NCBI GenBank assembly: GCA_000720805.1
Contig: JODI01000022.1
Span: 124,001-188,000, forward strand
Origin: Streptomyces violaceoruber
Lineage (GTDB): Bacteria; Actinomycetota; Actinomycetes; Streptomycetales; Streptomycetaceae
Direction: 5' to 3'
Length of the DNA: 64,000 nucleotides
Translations under genes and position numbers: made by a program
Shown: positions 26,448 through 35,597 of the stretch, piece by piece
How positions within the stretch are numbered: position 1 is the first letter of the stretch
Layout: each line of letters starts with the position of its first letter
The notes under the pieces: generated by a model
Told to the model about the DNA's origin: nothing
Databases searched by the model: none
What the model saw: the letters and a program-made list of their open reading frames with translations, nothing else

Positions 26448-26838
26448 TGCGTGACCCCTTGTAACCGATCTGGGAGGTTGGCTAGCCGTACGGCGTCCAT
26501 GACCGCACATCTACGATCTAAGGAGATGAAAATATGACTCATTGCGAATCTAGCCTCAGACACCAGTGAATGGGAAGAAAAGGGTCTGAATGGGGCACGC
26601 GTTGTGATGAAACGTTGTGGGTGGCCTCGCATGTCTGCCACCGTGTCCGCCCCCTCACGTAGAGTGCCGAAGATGGCACACGGCCCCGTAACTCTTTCGA
26701 GTGACCGTCGTTGAGAGTGCGGAGGCGGTTGAGAACACAAGCGCTCGGGCAGGCGTCCGAGACGGTCGACCGCACAGGTGACGATTTCGTACCAGCCTGG
26801 AGGCTCAAGGTGACGTGCATCAGCTGCGGAGGGCGGCC
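26448..26838. promoter_or_regulatory. Divergent whiD-bldM control region, 391 bp
   Basis: No gene. A+T content is higher than elsewhere near 26520-26580. At 26688-26705 the sequence GTAACTCTTTCGAGTGAC is an imperfect palindrome whose arms TAACTC and GAGTGA match the two half-sites of the BldD consensus (TNACNC / GNGTNA), but separated by four bases instead of one. Two direct GTTGAGA motifs lie 18 bases apart at 26709-26734. A weaker TCACGTAGAGTG lies at 26655. Confidence 0.5.
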
Positions 26839-27450
26839 ATGACATCCGTCCTCGTCTGCGACGACTCCCCGCTTGCCCGAGAGGCGCTCCGCCGCGCGGT
26901 CGCGACCGTGCCCGGCGTCGAGCGCGTGACGACCGCGGCCAACGGCGAGGAAGTCCTCCGCCGCTGGGGCGCCGACCGTTCGGACCTGATTCTGATGGAC
27001 GTACGCATGCCCGGTCTGGGCGGCGTCGAGACCGTCCGGCGGCTGCTGTCCGCCGACCCCGGTGCGCGCATCATCATGCTCACCGTCGCCGAGGACCTGG
27101 ACGGCGTGGCCCTCGCGGTCGCCGCCGGCGCCCGCGGCTATCTGCACAAGGACGCCTCCCGTGCCGAGTTGCGCGCGACCGTCACCCAGGCCCTCGCCGA
27201 CCCGACCTGGCGCCTGGCGCCGCGCCGGCTGCGCTCCGCCGAGATGGGCGCCGCGCCCACGCTCACCGCGCGCGAGATCCAGGTCCTGGAGGGCATGAGC
27301 CACGGCCGCTCCAACGCCGAGATCGGCCGCGAGCTGTTCCTCTCCGAGGACACGGTCAAGACGCACGCGCGGCGGCTCTTCAAGAAACTCGGCGCCTCGG
27401 ACCGGGCGCACGCGGTGGCGCTCGGGTTCCGCTGGGGCCTGGTGCGCTAG
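26839..27450 (+). CDS. bldM: Atypical response regulator BldM
   Basis: 203 residues, the length of BldM, which controls aerial growth genes as a homodimer and sporulation genes as a heterodimer with WhiI. Receiver domain: VLVCDDSPLAREAL, the normal phosphorylation site Asp54 in LILMDVRMPG, and LHKDAS; DNA-binding LuxR-type domain: LTAREIQVLEGMSHGRSNAE, EDTVKTHARRLFKKLG. From published work (recalled) BldM is an orphan regulator and does not need phosphorylation at this Asp. ATG 26839 with GCGGAGGGCGGCC ahead. Confidence 0.95.
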   Translation: MTSVLVCDDSPLAREALRRAVATVPGVERVTTAANGEEVLRRWGADRSDLILMDVRMPGLGGVETVRRLLSADPGARIIMLTVAEDLDGVALAVAAGARGYLHKDASRAELRATVTQALADPTWRLAPRRLRSAEMGAAPTLTAREIQVLEGMSHGRSNAEIGRELFLSEDTVKTHARRLFKKLGASDRAHAVALGFRWGLVR

Positions 27451-27655
27451 CGCCCACCCGCTGGTCGGGCGGGCGAAAGCTGCGGGCCGTCGGTGGCCGG
27501 CCGCGCAGTCCTCCGCACCCTGCGGGGGCGCGGTGGCGAGGCCAGTCAAGGGGCTCATTCGGCGTCCGCTGCTCGTTTCGGCGCGGATGCCGCATCCTTG
27601 AGGTGTGGAGTTCCTCGGGGACGAGTCGGTCGAGCGGAAGGGGAGGGCGCAGGAT

Positions 27656-28333
27656 ATGAGTGCCGGCGCACCTGCTCATAACGCTTCGGTGCACAACGAC
27701 CAGCGCGATGTCACGGATCGCACACCGCCAAGGCACCATGGACCGATGCGCGACGACGAGGCGGGCACGGCCCCAGGGGCGATCGGTGCGCTCGTCCACC
27801 GCGCCGTCGACGGGGACGAGCAGGCCACACACGACCTGCTCGCCCATGTCCACCCCCTGGCACTGCGCTACTGCCGCACCCGTCTGTCCCGTCTTCCGGG
27901 CGACGCCCGGCACTTCGTCGAGGACCTCGCCCAGGAGGTCTGTGTCGCGGTCCTCCTGGCGCTGCCGCGCTACAAGGACACCGGTCGCCCGTTCGAGGCG
28001 TTCGTCTTCGCCATCGCCGCGCACAAGGTCGCGGACCTCCAGCGGGCGGCGATGCGTCACCCGGGCTCGACGGCCGTCCCGTCGGACGAGATGCCCGAGC
28101 GGCCCGACGACTCCCTCGGCCCCGAGGAGCGCGCCCTGCTGAGCAGCGACGCCGAATGGGCCAAGAAACTGCTGGCCAACCTCCCCGAGAACCAGCGTGA
28201 GCTGTTGCTGCTGCGGATCGCGGTGGGGTTGACGGCGGAGGAGACGGGCCAGATGTTGGGAATGTCACCCGGTGCGGTCCGTGTGGCACAGCACCGGGCG
28301 CTGAGCAGGCTGCGGGCGCTCGCCGAGCAGTAG
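27656..28333 (+). CDS. shbA: ECF-type RNA polymerase sigma factor, ShbA/SigD type
   Basis: 225 residues from ATG 27656 (GGGAGGGCGCAGGAT upstream); ATG 27746 is an alternative. Region 2: [55 protein letters not shown]; region 4: [42 protein letters not shown]. By position between bldM and guaB it corresponds to S. coelicolor SCO4769, and to ShbA of S. griseus, described as the sigma that drives hrdB, the main sigma gene. No anti-sigma gene is adjacent. The orthology is from gene order and memory. Confidence 0.85.
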   Translation: MSAGAPAHNASVHNDQRDVTDRTPPRHHGPMRDDEAGTAPGAIGALVHRAVDGDEQATHDLLAHVHPLALRYCRTRLSRLPGDARHFVEDLAQEVCVAVLLALPRYKDTGRPFEAFVFAIAAHKVADLQRAAMRHPGSTAVPSDEMPERPDDSLGPEERALLSSDAEWAKKLLANLPENQRELLLLRIAVGLTAEETGQMLGMSPGAVRVAQHRALSRLRALAEQ

Positions 28334-28430
28334 GACCTTCGGTGAACAGGGGCTGCGCCGGTTCCGTACGAACATCCGAAGCCCCCGGTCAGGCGGAACA
28401 CTGGAATTCGGGCCCCCTGCTTCCCGTTAG

Positions 28431-29978
<1,548 letters not shown>

Positions 29979-29998
29979 CAGCCACGCGCGCGTGAGGC

Positions 29999-30040
29999 AC
30001 GACAGGGCGGCCCCGGGGCATCCGGGGCCGCCCTTGTCGT
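29999..30040 (+). terminator. guaB terminator
   Basis: ACGACAGGGCGGCCCCGG pairs with CCGGGGCCGCCCTTGTCGT around a GGCAT loop: a stem of about 18 with a single bulge, starting 21 bases after the stop. Confidence 0.85.
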
Positions 30041-30092
30041 ACCCGTCGGCGATACTGGAAGACGCTGCAACGAAGAGGGAAAGGCCACAGAC

Positions 30093-31217
30093 GTGACTGA
30101 GATCGAGATCGGGCGCGGCAAGCGCGGCCGCCGGGCGTACGCCTTCGACGACATCGCCGTCGTCCCCAGCCGCCGTACGCGGGACCCGAAGGAGGTCTCG
30201 ATCACCTGGCAGATCGACGCCTACCGCTTCGAGCTGCCGTTCCTGGCCGCTCCCATGGACTCGGTCGTCTCCCCGGCCACCGCGATCCGTATCGGCGAAC
30301 TCGGCGGCCTCGGCGTGCTCAACCTCGAGGGCCTGTGGACGCGGTACGAGGACCCGCAGCCGCTGCTCGACGAGATCGCCCAGCTGGACGTGGACAACGC
30401 CACCCGCCGCCTCCAGGAGATCTACGCCGCTCCCATCAAGGAGGAGCTGATCGGGCAGCGCATCAAGGAGGTGCGCGACTCGGGCGTGGTCACCGCCGCC
30501 GCGCTCTCCCCGCAGCGCACGGCCCAGTTCTCCAAGGCGGTCGTGGACGCGGGCGTGGACATCTTCGTCATCCGCGGTACGACGGTCTCGGCGGAGCACG
30601 TCTCCGGCTCGCACGAGCCGCTGAACCTGAAGCAGTTCATCTACGAGCTCGACGTCCCGGTGATCGTCGGCGGCTGCGCCACGTACACCGCGGCCCTGCA
30701 CCTGATGCGCACGGGCGCGGCGGGCGTACTGGTCGGCTTCGGCGGCGGCGCCGCGCACACCACGCGCAACGTGCTGGGCATCCAGGTCCCGATGGCGACG
30801 GCGGTCGCCGACGTGGCCGCGGCCCGCCGGGACTACATGGACGAGTCCGGCGGCCGGTATGTGCACGTGATCGCGGACGGCGGTGTCGGCTGGTCCGGCG
30901 ACCTCCCCAAGGCGATCGCCTGCGGCGCCGACGCCGTGATGATGGGCTCCCCGCTGGCCCGCGCGACCGACGCGCCGGGCAAGGGCCACCACTGGGGCAT
31001 GGAGGCGGTCAACGAGGAACTGCCGCGCGGCCAGAAGGTCGACCTCGGCACGGTCGGCACCATCGAGGAGGTCCTCGCCGGCCCGTCCCACACGCCGGAC
31101 GGCTCGATGAACTTCTTCGGCGCGCTGCGGCGGGCGATGGCGACCACCGGCTACAGCGAGCTGAAGGAGTTCCAGCGCGTTGAGGTGACGGTGGCGGACT
31201 CGGTGCATCGGCGGTAG
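30093..31217 (+). CDS. guaB3: GuaB3-family IMP dehydrogenase-related protein
   Basis: 374 residues, IMPDH/GMPR barrel without CBS domains. N-terminus GKRGRRAYAFDDIAVVPSRR replaces the usual IMPDH start. The substrate-phosphate loops are present (VIADGGVGWSGDL, AVMMGSPLARA), but the segment that carries the catalytic Cys in true IMPDH (GSICTTR) here reads GAAHTTR, so Cys is replaced by His. The family is conserved next to guaB in actinobacteria; work I recall on cyanobacterial GuaB3 assigned IMPDH activity, so function remains open. GTG at 30093 follows GAGGGAAAGG. Confidence 0.92.
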   Translation: MTEIEIGRGKRGRRAYAFDDIAVVPSRRTRDPKEVSITWQIDAYRFELPFLAAPMDSVVSPATAIRIGELGGLGVLNLEGLWTRYEDPQPLLDEIAQLDVDNATRRLQEIYAAPIKEELIGQRIKEVRDSGVVTAAALSPQRTAQFSKAVVDAGVDIFVIRGTTVSAEHVSGSHEPLNLKQFIYELDVPVIVGGCATYTAALHLMRTGAAGVLVGFGGGAAHTTRNVLGIQVPMATAVADVAAARRDYMDESGGRYVHVIADGGVGWSGDLPKAIACGADAVMMGSPLARATDAPGKGHHWGMEAVNEELPRGQKVDLGTVGTIEEVLAGPSHTPDGSMNFFGALRRAMATTGYSELKEFQRVEVTVADSVHRR

Positions 31218-31230
31218 TCCGTACGACGGG

Positions 31231-31269
31231 AAGGGGGCCGGTCACCTGGAGAGGTGACCGGCCCCCTTT
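31231..31269 (+). terminator. guaB3 terminator
   Basis: AAGGGGGCCGGTCACCT-GGAG-AGGTGACCGGCCCCCTT is a perfect 17-pair stem with a 4-base loop followed by TTTG, 14 bases after the stop. Confidence 0.92.
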
Positions 31270-31511
31270 GCGCTGTCCGGGTGGCTGTGGGGGGCGGGGC
31301 GCGTGGGGTGGTGTGGGGGCGCGCGGTTGCCTTCGGGGCGAAAGCGGGCTGGTCAGGGAGGTCCGGGGCGATAACGTCCGTGTCGGCGCCCCAGGTTTCT
31401 GGAGCGCCCCCTTCCAAGGACATGGTTCCGGACCCCGGCCCTCGGGGCCCGGCCCGAGTTCCGACGTGCCGCCTACCGGGTCAATGGGTGGCGTCGTGGA
31501 AGGGGGCGCCC

Positions 31512-31607
31512 ATGGGCCGCCACCGCAAGCCCACCCGCTGGGACCGGATCCGTCTTCGGATGGTGAAGTGCCGGAGGAGGTGGATCTTGCGGCTTTTCGG
31601 ATGGTGA
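31512..31607 (+). CDS. Possible 31-residue strongly basic peptide
   Basis: ATG 31512 with GGAAGGGGGCGCCC ahead, a good ribosome site. The peptide begins MGRHRKPTRWDRIRLRM and ends ILRLFGW; 12 of 31 residues are Arg, Lys or His, and there are three Trp. Its last codons and TGA stop lie in the first bases (GGATGGTGA) of the tandem hairpin repeat at 31599. Its true status is uncertain: it could be a leader peptide for the repeat RNA, a nucleic-acid-binding micro-protein, or chance. No similar gene is known to me. Confidence 0.35.
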   Translation: MGRHRKPTRWDRIRLRMVKCRRRWILRLFGW

Positions 31608-31800
31608 GCGGCCGCCCCCATGTCACCTAGGGGCGGACACTCCGTGAACCATCCAGGAGCCTGCCGCAGTTACCCGCTGCGGTGGGCTCCACCTGTTTGG
31701 GATGGTGAGCGGCCGCCCCTACAAAACCTAGGGGCGGACACTCCGTGAACCATCCAGGAGCCTGCCGCAGTGACCGCTGCGGTGGGCTCCACCTGTTTCC
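31599..31800 (+). repeat. Two tandem 101-bp hairpin-rich repeats (candidate structured RNA)
   Basis: Units 31599-31699 and 31700-31800 are near-identical. Each holds two stem-loops. Stem 1: GGATGGT pairs with ACCATCC, with an inner CCGCCCC/GGGGCGG stem. Stem 2: GGAGCC-TG-CCGCAG pairs with CTGCGG-TG-GGCTCC and is followed by ACCTGTTT. Differences between units fall in the loops (CATGTCACCTA versus TACAAAACCTA; TTACCCG versus TGACCG), while all stem bases are kept. It lies between two convergent genes, 330 bases after the guaB3 terminator and 70 before the end of the dehydrogenase-like gene. No known riboswitch or RNA family fits by eye. Confidence 0.75.
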
Positions 31801-31869
31801 GTACGGTACCCGCGGCGAGTGCCGCGTGCCACCAGCCCCCAGAGCCCGGCTCGCCCCGCGCGCCCCCCT

Positions 31870-33078
31870 TCACAACCGATGCGCCGCCCCCGTAGGCGTG
31901 GCCCCCCGCGTGTCCAGCAGCAGCTGGGCCTTCACCGACAGGCCCTGGAGGTCGTACGTGCGGTGCTGCTGGAGGAGGATCGTCAGGTCGGCGTCGGCGG
32001 CGGCCTCGTAGAGGGAGTCGGCGCGGGGGACCGGGCGGTCCAGGACGTTCCAGGACGGGATGTGGGGGTCGTGGTAGCTGACGGAGGCTCCGAGCTCCAT
32101 CAGCCGGGTCGCGATCTCCTGGGCGGGGGTGGCCTGCTGGTCGGCGAGGTCGGCCTTGTAGGTGACGCCGAGGAGGAGGACGCGGGCGCCGCGCGCCGAC
32201 TTGCCGTGCTCGTTCAGGAGGGCGGCCGCGCGCTGGATGACGTAGCGCGGCATCTGGCTGTTGACCTGCTGGGCGAGTTCCACCATGCGCAGGGTGCGGC
32301 CGGCCTGGCCGGTCAGGTCCTGGGGGACGGCGTGGCCGCCGACGCCGGGGCCGGGGCGGAAGGCATGGAAGCCGAACGGCTTGGTCTCCGCGCAGCGGAT
32401 GACGTCCCAGAGGTCGACGCCGAGGTCGTGGCACAGGACGGCCATCTCGTTGACGAGGGCGATGTTGACGTGCCGGAAGTTGGTCTCCAGGACCTGCACG
32501 GTTTCCGCTTCGCGGGGTCCACGCGCGCGTACCACCTTGTCGGTGAGACGGCCGTAGAAGGCGGCGGCGGACTCGGTGCAGGCGGGGGTGAGGCCGCCGA
32601 TCACCTTGGGGGTGTTGGTGGGGGTGAAGTCGCGGTTGCCGGGGTCGGCCCGGCTGGGGGAGTAGGCGAGGTGGAAGTCGCGGCCCGCGCGCAGGCCGGA
32701 GCCCTCTTCGAGGAGGGGGCGCAGGAAGTCCTCCGTGGTGCCCGGCGGGACGGGCGACTCCAGGATGACCGTGGTGTGGGGGCGCAGGCGGGCCGCCAGG
32801 GTGCGGGCGGCCGCCTCCACCTGGCTCAGGTCGAGCCCGCCGTCCGCGCCGCGTGGGGTGGGGGCGCAGATGACCGCGGTGCGTACCCGGCCGAGTTCCG
32901 CCGCACTGGTGGCGTGCCGGAAGCCCCCCGAGAGCATCCGGCGCAGTTCGGCGGGGCTGAGGGAGCCGGGTTCGGGTCCCGTCCGGTATCCGAGGGTGGA
33001 GATGCCGGCGGTGACGGCGGCCTGGGCCAGGGGCAGTCCGTAGGGGCCGAGGCCGATGACGGCGAGATCTGCGGGCAT
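31870..33078 (-). CDS. UDP-glucose/UDP-ManNAc dehydrogenase-family protein with altered active site
   Basis: 402 residues from ATG 33076-33078. N-terminal Rossmann domain (LAVIGLGPYGLPLAQAAV), the middle domain with LETNFRHVNIALVNEMA, and a C-terminal domain (LLLGVTYKADLADQQATPA, VSYHDPHIPSWN). In active enzymes the segment GVGGHC(I/L)PxDP carries the catalytic cysteine; here it reads GVGGHAVPQDL, so Cys is Ala and the Pro after Asp is lost. The glycine-rich loop and overall length are normal. I infer it either uses a different chemistry or has lost dehydrogenase activity. Convergent to guaB3, divergent from glpD. Confidence 0.85.
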   Translation of the reverse strand: MPADLAVIGLGPYGLPLAQAAVTAGISTLGYRTGPEPGSLSPAELRRMLSGGFRHATSAAELGRVRTAVICAPTPRGADGGLDLSQVEAAARTLAARLRPHTTVILESPVPPGTTEDFLRPLLEEGSGLRAGRDFHLAYSPSRADPGNRDFTPTNTPKVIGGLTPACTESAAAFYGRLTDKVVRARGPREAETVQVLETNFRHVNIALVNEMAVLCHDLGVDLWDVIRCAETKPFGFHAFRPGPGVGGHAVPQDLTGQAGRTLRMVELAQQVNSQMPRYVIQRAAALLNEHGKSARGARVLLLGVTYKADLADQQATPAQEIATRLMELGASVSYHDPHIPSWNVLDRPVPRADSLYEAAADADLTILLQQHRTYDLQGLSVKAQLLLDTRGATPTGAAHRL

Positions 33079-33385
33079 GGCGTGGACCGTCCTTCCCAAT
33101 AGCCGAAGCGGGACAGGTGCGCAAGCCCGGTGGACAGGATGGGCGAGTGCAATGTCAGACTAGGAGTAAATATGACCGTTATGCGGGATTGGTGACGTGT
33201 GTCTTCCCGCAGGCCCGTGAGGGCTGTTCCGTGAGTGTTGTTCCGTGAGTCCGTGAAAGTTGTCCACAGGCTGGGGGCGAGTGGTGGCTGAACTCGGGCA
33301 AGCCGGTCAGAATTTGGGCATGGGGGATACGAACCGGGTCACTCCCCAGGGGTGCGACCGGCACGACCGACAGCGGGAGGCAGCG
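33079..33385. other. 307-base gap between the dehydrogenase-like gene and glpD
   Basis: No gene seen. It contains an A+T-richer stretch near 33150-33180 (AGTAAATATGACCGTTATG) where a promoter for either direction could lie, and a direct repeat GTTCCGTGAGT at 33227-33249. No palindrome stands out. Confidence 0.5.
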
Positions 33386-35092
33386 GTGAGGACAGCGACT
33401 CTGGGACCGGCGCAACGCGCCGAGTCACTCGCATCAATGGCCGAGCGCGAACTGGACGTGCTGGTGGTGGGCGCGGGCGTGGTTGGTGCGGGCACCGCGC
33501 TGGACGCCGTGACCCGAGGGCTGTCCGTGGGCCTGGTCGAGGCGCGTGACTGGGCGTCCGGCACCTCCAGCAGGTCCAGCAAGCTGATACACGGCGGCCT
33601 GCGTTATCTGGAGATGCTCGACTTCGCCCTGGTCCGCGAGGCCCTGAAGGAACGCGGGCTGCTGCTGGAGCGCCTCGCGCCGCATCTGGTGAAGCCGGTG
33701 GCGTTCCTGTACCCCCTCCAGCACAAGGGCTGGGAGCGGCTGTACGCCGGCTCGGGCGTCGCGCTCTACGACGCGATGTCGATGGCCCGCGGCCACGGCC
33801 GGGGCCTGCCCATGCACCGCCATCTGAGCCGTCGTCACGCCCTGCGTGTCGCACCCGCCTTGAAGAAGGACGCGCTGGTCGGCGCGTTGCAGTACTACGA
33901 CGCCCAGATGGACGACGCCCGCTTCGTGGCCAACCTCGTGCGCACGGCGACGGCGTACGGCGCGAAGACCGCCAACCGCGCGCGGGTGACCGGATTCCTG
34001 CGCGAGGGCGAGCGGGTCGTCGGCGCCCGGGTGCAGGACGTGGACGGGGGCGGGGAGTACGAGATCCGCGCCAAGCAGGTCGTCAACGCCACCGGCGTGT
34101 GGACCGACGACACCCAGGCGCTGGTGGGGGAGCGCGGTCAGTTCCACGTCCGGGCGTCCAAGGGCATCCATCTGGTGGTTCCCAAGGACCGCATCAACTC
34201 CTCGACCGGGCTGATCCTGCGCACCGAGAAGTCCGTCCTGTTCGTCATACCGTGGGGCCGGCACTGGATCATCGGCACGACCGACACAGACTGGGACCTC
34301 GACAAGGCCCACCCGGCCGCCTCCAGCGCCGACATCGACTACCTCCTCGAGCATGTGAACTCCGTCCTCGCCGTGCCGCTGACCAGGGACGACGTCCAGG
34401 GCGTGTACGCGGGCCTGCGTCCGCTGCTGGCCGGCGAGTCGGACGCCACGAGCAAGCTCTCGCGCGAGCACACCGTGGCGCATCCGGTGCCCGGGCTCGT
34501 GGTCGTGGCGGGCGGCAAGTACACGACCTACCGGGTGATGGCCAAGGACGCCGTGGACGAGGCGGTGCACGGGCTCGACATGCGGGTCGCCGAGTGCGTG
34601 ACGGAGGACGTGCCGCTGCTGGGGGCGGAGGGCTACCGGGCGCTGTGGAACGCGCGGGCGCGGATCGCCGCTCGCACGGGCCTGCACGTGGTGCGTGTGG
34701 AGCACCTGTTGAACCGGTACGGCGCGATGGCGGAGGAGGTCCTCGACCTGGTCGCCGCCGACACCTCGCTCGGTGATCCGCTGCAGGGCGCCGACGACTA
34801 TCTGCGCGCCGAGGTCGTGTACGCCGCCTCGCACGAGGGCGCACGGCACCTGGACGACGTGATGACCCGGCGCACCCGCATCTCCATCGAGACCTTCGAC
34901 CGGGGCGTCCGCTGCGCCCGCGAGGCCGCCGGTCTCATGGCGCCGGTGCTCGGCTGGGACAAGGACCAGATCGAGCGGGAGGTCGAGCACTACGAGAAGC
35001 GGGTGGAGGCGGAGCGGGAGTCGCAGCGGCAGCCGGACGATCTGACGGCGGACGCGGCACGGCTCGGGGCACCGGACATCGTGCCGTTGTAG
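33386..35092 (+). CDS. glpD: Aerobic glycerol-3-phosphate dehydrogenase
   Basis: 568 residues from GTG 33386, chosen because CGGGAGGCAGCG precedes it at correct spacing; the frame is open further upstream. FAD-dependent, membrane-associated oxidation of glycerol-3-phosphate to dihydroxyacetone phosphate, feeding electrons to quinone. The FAD loop is VLVVGAGVVGAGTALDA, then SSRSSKLIHGGLRYLE, ATGVWTDD, LFVIPWGRHWIIGTTDTDW and VAGGKYTTYRVMA, all GlpD marks; the C-terminal helical domain follows. No glpF or glpK next to it. Intact. Confidence 0.95.
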   Translation: MRTATLGPAQRAESLASMAERELDVLVVGAGVVGAGTALDAVTRGLSVGLVEARDWASGTSSRSSKLIHGGLRYLEMLDFALVREALKERGLLLERLAPHLVKPVAFLYPLQHKGWERLYAGSGVALYDAMSMARGHGRGLPMHRHLSRRHALRVAPALKKDALVGALQYYDAQMDDARFVANLVRTATAYGAKTANRARVTGFLREGERVVGARVQDVDGGGEYEIRAKQVVNATGVWTDDTQALVGERGQFHVRASKGIHLVVPKDRINSSTGLILRTEKSVLFVIPWGRHWIIGTTDTDWDLDKAHPAASSADIDYLLEHVNSVLAVPLTRDDVQGVYAGLRPLLAGESDATSKLSREHTVAHPVPGLVVVAGGKYTTYRVMAKDAVDEAVHGLDMRVAECVTEDVPLLGAEGYRALWNARARIAARTGLHVVRVEHLLNRYGAMAEEVLDLVAADTSLGDPLQGADDYLRAEVVYAASHEGARHLDDVMTRRTRISIETFDRGVRCAREAAGLMAPVLGWDKDQIEREVEHYEKRVEAERESQRQPDDLTADAARLGAPDIVPL

Positions 35093-35597
35093 GGCTCTCT
35101 GTGAGCGGCCCGCTGGAGGGCCTGCGGGCGGCCTGCTGGATGGCTTTGCCGATAGCCCACTGGGTTGCGCCGGTGATCCTCCGGGGCCTTTCCGAGAGGG
35201 TGGCCGACGGGATGGCCGGTGGGCCGGCGCACCGTCACTCGAACGAGTGGCGGGGTGTGGGATCTTCGTTCGGGACCCGGTCGTTCTACTGGGTGCGAGG
35301 GCAGAACTCGGCGGCGAGCAAGGCGGCGTGGAAGCGGTCCGGATCGGAGGAGCGTGGTCATCAGTCCGCCCGCGACCCGGCCACAGGCGGTCCTAGTCCG
35401 CTGGCATGTTCCGTCGGCAACAGGGGCGCGGTCGTGCCCGGTGCGTGAGGGCGCGGGCGGACTGCGGCGGGGTGCGGTGGCGGGGTGTCACGGGTTGCGC
35501 GGTGGGCTCGGCGTCACCAGGGGCACCCTGGGCGTTGGGCACTTGTCGGGTGAGGGACAATGGAGGCTCTGTCAGGGCGGGTTGCATGAGGGGACGC
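35093..35597. other. 505-base gap before the kinase array; palindrome at 35236-35249
   Basis: No convincing gene; an ORF at 35101-35448 lacks family features and a good ribosome site. CACTCGAACGAGTG (35236-35249) is a perfect 14-base palindrome that could be an operator. The final 60 bases contain the ribosome site GAGGGG for the first kinase. Confidence 0.45.

Noticed and set aside
31599..31800. Tandem glycine-type riboswitch
   Set aside because: Two tandem units invite the comparison, but the conserved glycine aptamer bases are absent and no gene follows on the plus strand.
35101..35448. 115-codon ORF before the first kinase
   Set aside because: Weak ribosome site, no recognisable domain, abnormal composition for the genus; treated as intergenic.
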